A stretch of DNA of 64,000 nt from Thermoleophilum album (lineage in GTDB: Bacteria; Actinomycetota; Thermoleophilia; Solirubrobacterales; Thermoleophilaceae). The DNA lies in assembly GCF_900108055.1 (NCBI RefSeq), contig NZ_FNWJ01000001.1:496001-560000 (forward strand), read 5' to 3'. The position numbers were made by a program, and so were the translations under genes. Positions 63,784 through 64,000 of the stretch are shown here, piece by piece (the first letter of the stretch is position 1; each line of letters starts with the position of its first letter). The notes under the pieces are model-generated. The model had not been told where the DNA came from. It did not search any database and saw nothing but the letters and a program-made list of their open reading frames with translations.

Positions 63784-64000
63784 TCAGTGCTTGAAGTGAC
63801 GGCGCTGCGTGAAAACCATGGGCACGCCCCGTCGGTCGCACGCCGCGATCACCTCGGGGTCGCGCTGCGAGCCACCCGGCTGGATGATCGCGCTCACCCC
63901 CGCCTCCATCGCCAGCTCGGGTCCGTCGGGGAAGGGGAAGAAGGCGTCGGACGCCATTACCGCGCCGGCCACGTCGAGCCCCGCGATGCGGGCCTTCTCG
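63784..64000 (-). CDS. purH: Bifunctional purine biosynthesis protein PurH, C-terminus (5' part outside window)
   Basis: At least 71 aa at the right edge: [54 protein letters not shown]. These are the conserved C-terminal AICAR transformylase/IMP cyclohydrolase motifs (SDAFFPF, IIQPGGS, RHFKH). It carries out the last two steps of IMP synthesis. The gene continues beyond base 64000. Confidence 0.95.
   Translation of the reverse strand, partial: EKARIAGLDVAGAVMASDAFFPFPDGPELAMEAGVSAIIQPGGSQRDPEVIAACDRRGVPMVFTQRRHFKH

Overview
The window is very G+C-rich, tightly packed DNA with many GTG/TTG starts, 4-bp stop/start overlaps and few long gaps. It looks like the chromosome of a member of the Actinomycetota, most likely class Thermoleophilia (inference). 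Pointers are a fused E2-E1 2-oxoglutarate dehydrogenase, an 11-bp direct-repeat PHO box of the Streptomyces type in front of pstS, DUF2510 motifs, and a two-domain ThyX-like protein.

Layout. 1-29 kb is ordinary chromosome: ThyX-like protein, RTX-repeat protein, rpe and rpiB (pentose phosphate pathway), a Bcp peroxiredoxin, cupredoxin, an H1-like basic protein, a split HAD/aminoglycoside-kinase pair, a thioredoxin/DEAD-helicase operon, a PfkB kinase, citrate synthase, MetF, a large lipoyl-containing 2-oxoglutarate dehydrogenase, an FAD-linked oxidase, a secreted trypsin-like protease and an SDR. 29-41 kb holds tRNA-Asp, a membrane protein/cupredoxin cluster, a PhoB-type response regulator divergent from pstSCAB-phoU, and a membrane protein/phosphoesterase/PHP-phosphatase operon.

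41-47 kb is a zone of gene decay. Two genes each carry an in-frame TAG (a saccharopine-dehydrogenase-like gene and a polytopic membrane protein gene), and a TrkA-C fragment lies beside the junction of a mobile element. 47.0-54.9 kb is a 7.8-kb integrative element in the 3' half of tRNA-Val(TAC), bounded by a perfect 44-bp direct repeat. It carries integrase, excisionase, a Prim-Pol/AAA replication protein with palindromic iteron-like repeats inside its gene, a HEPN-family pair that may be a toxin-antitoxin or defence module, and HTH genes. It has no recognisable conjugation or capsid genes. All its genes run leftward.

55-64 kb contains a TerC transporter behind a probable yybP-ykoY manganese riboswitch. 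Next comes an ArsR-regulated P1B-type metal ATPase with a divergent methyltransferase. A transposase-like protein faces a repeat-containing DNA-binding-like protein. The window ends with tRNA-Glu and tRNA-Lys, a second ArsR-type regulator and the C-terminus of purH.

Linked functions: phosphate uptake and its regulator form one unit (32.2-37.6 kb); metal homeostasis is concentrated at 55.3-60 kb; gltA and the fused 2-oxoglutarate dehydrogenase serve the TCA cycle. Proposed novelty lies mainly in the tRNA-Val element, the two-lipoyl fused dehydrogenase, the split-motif ThyX protein, and the paired amber interruptions.
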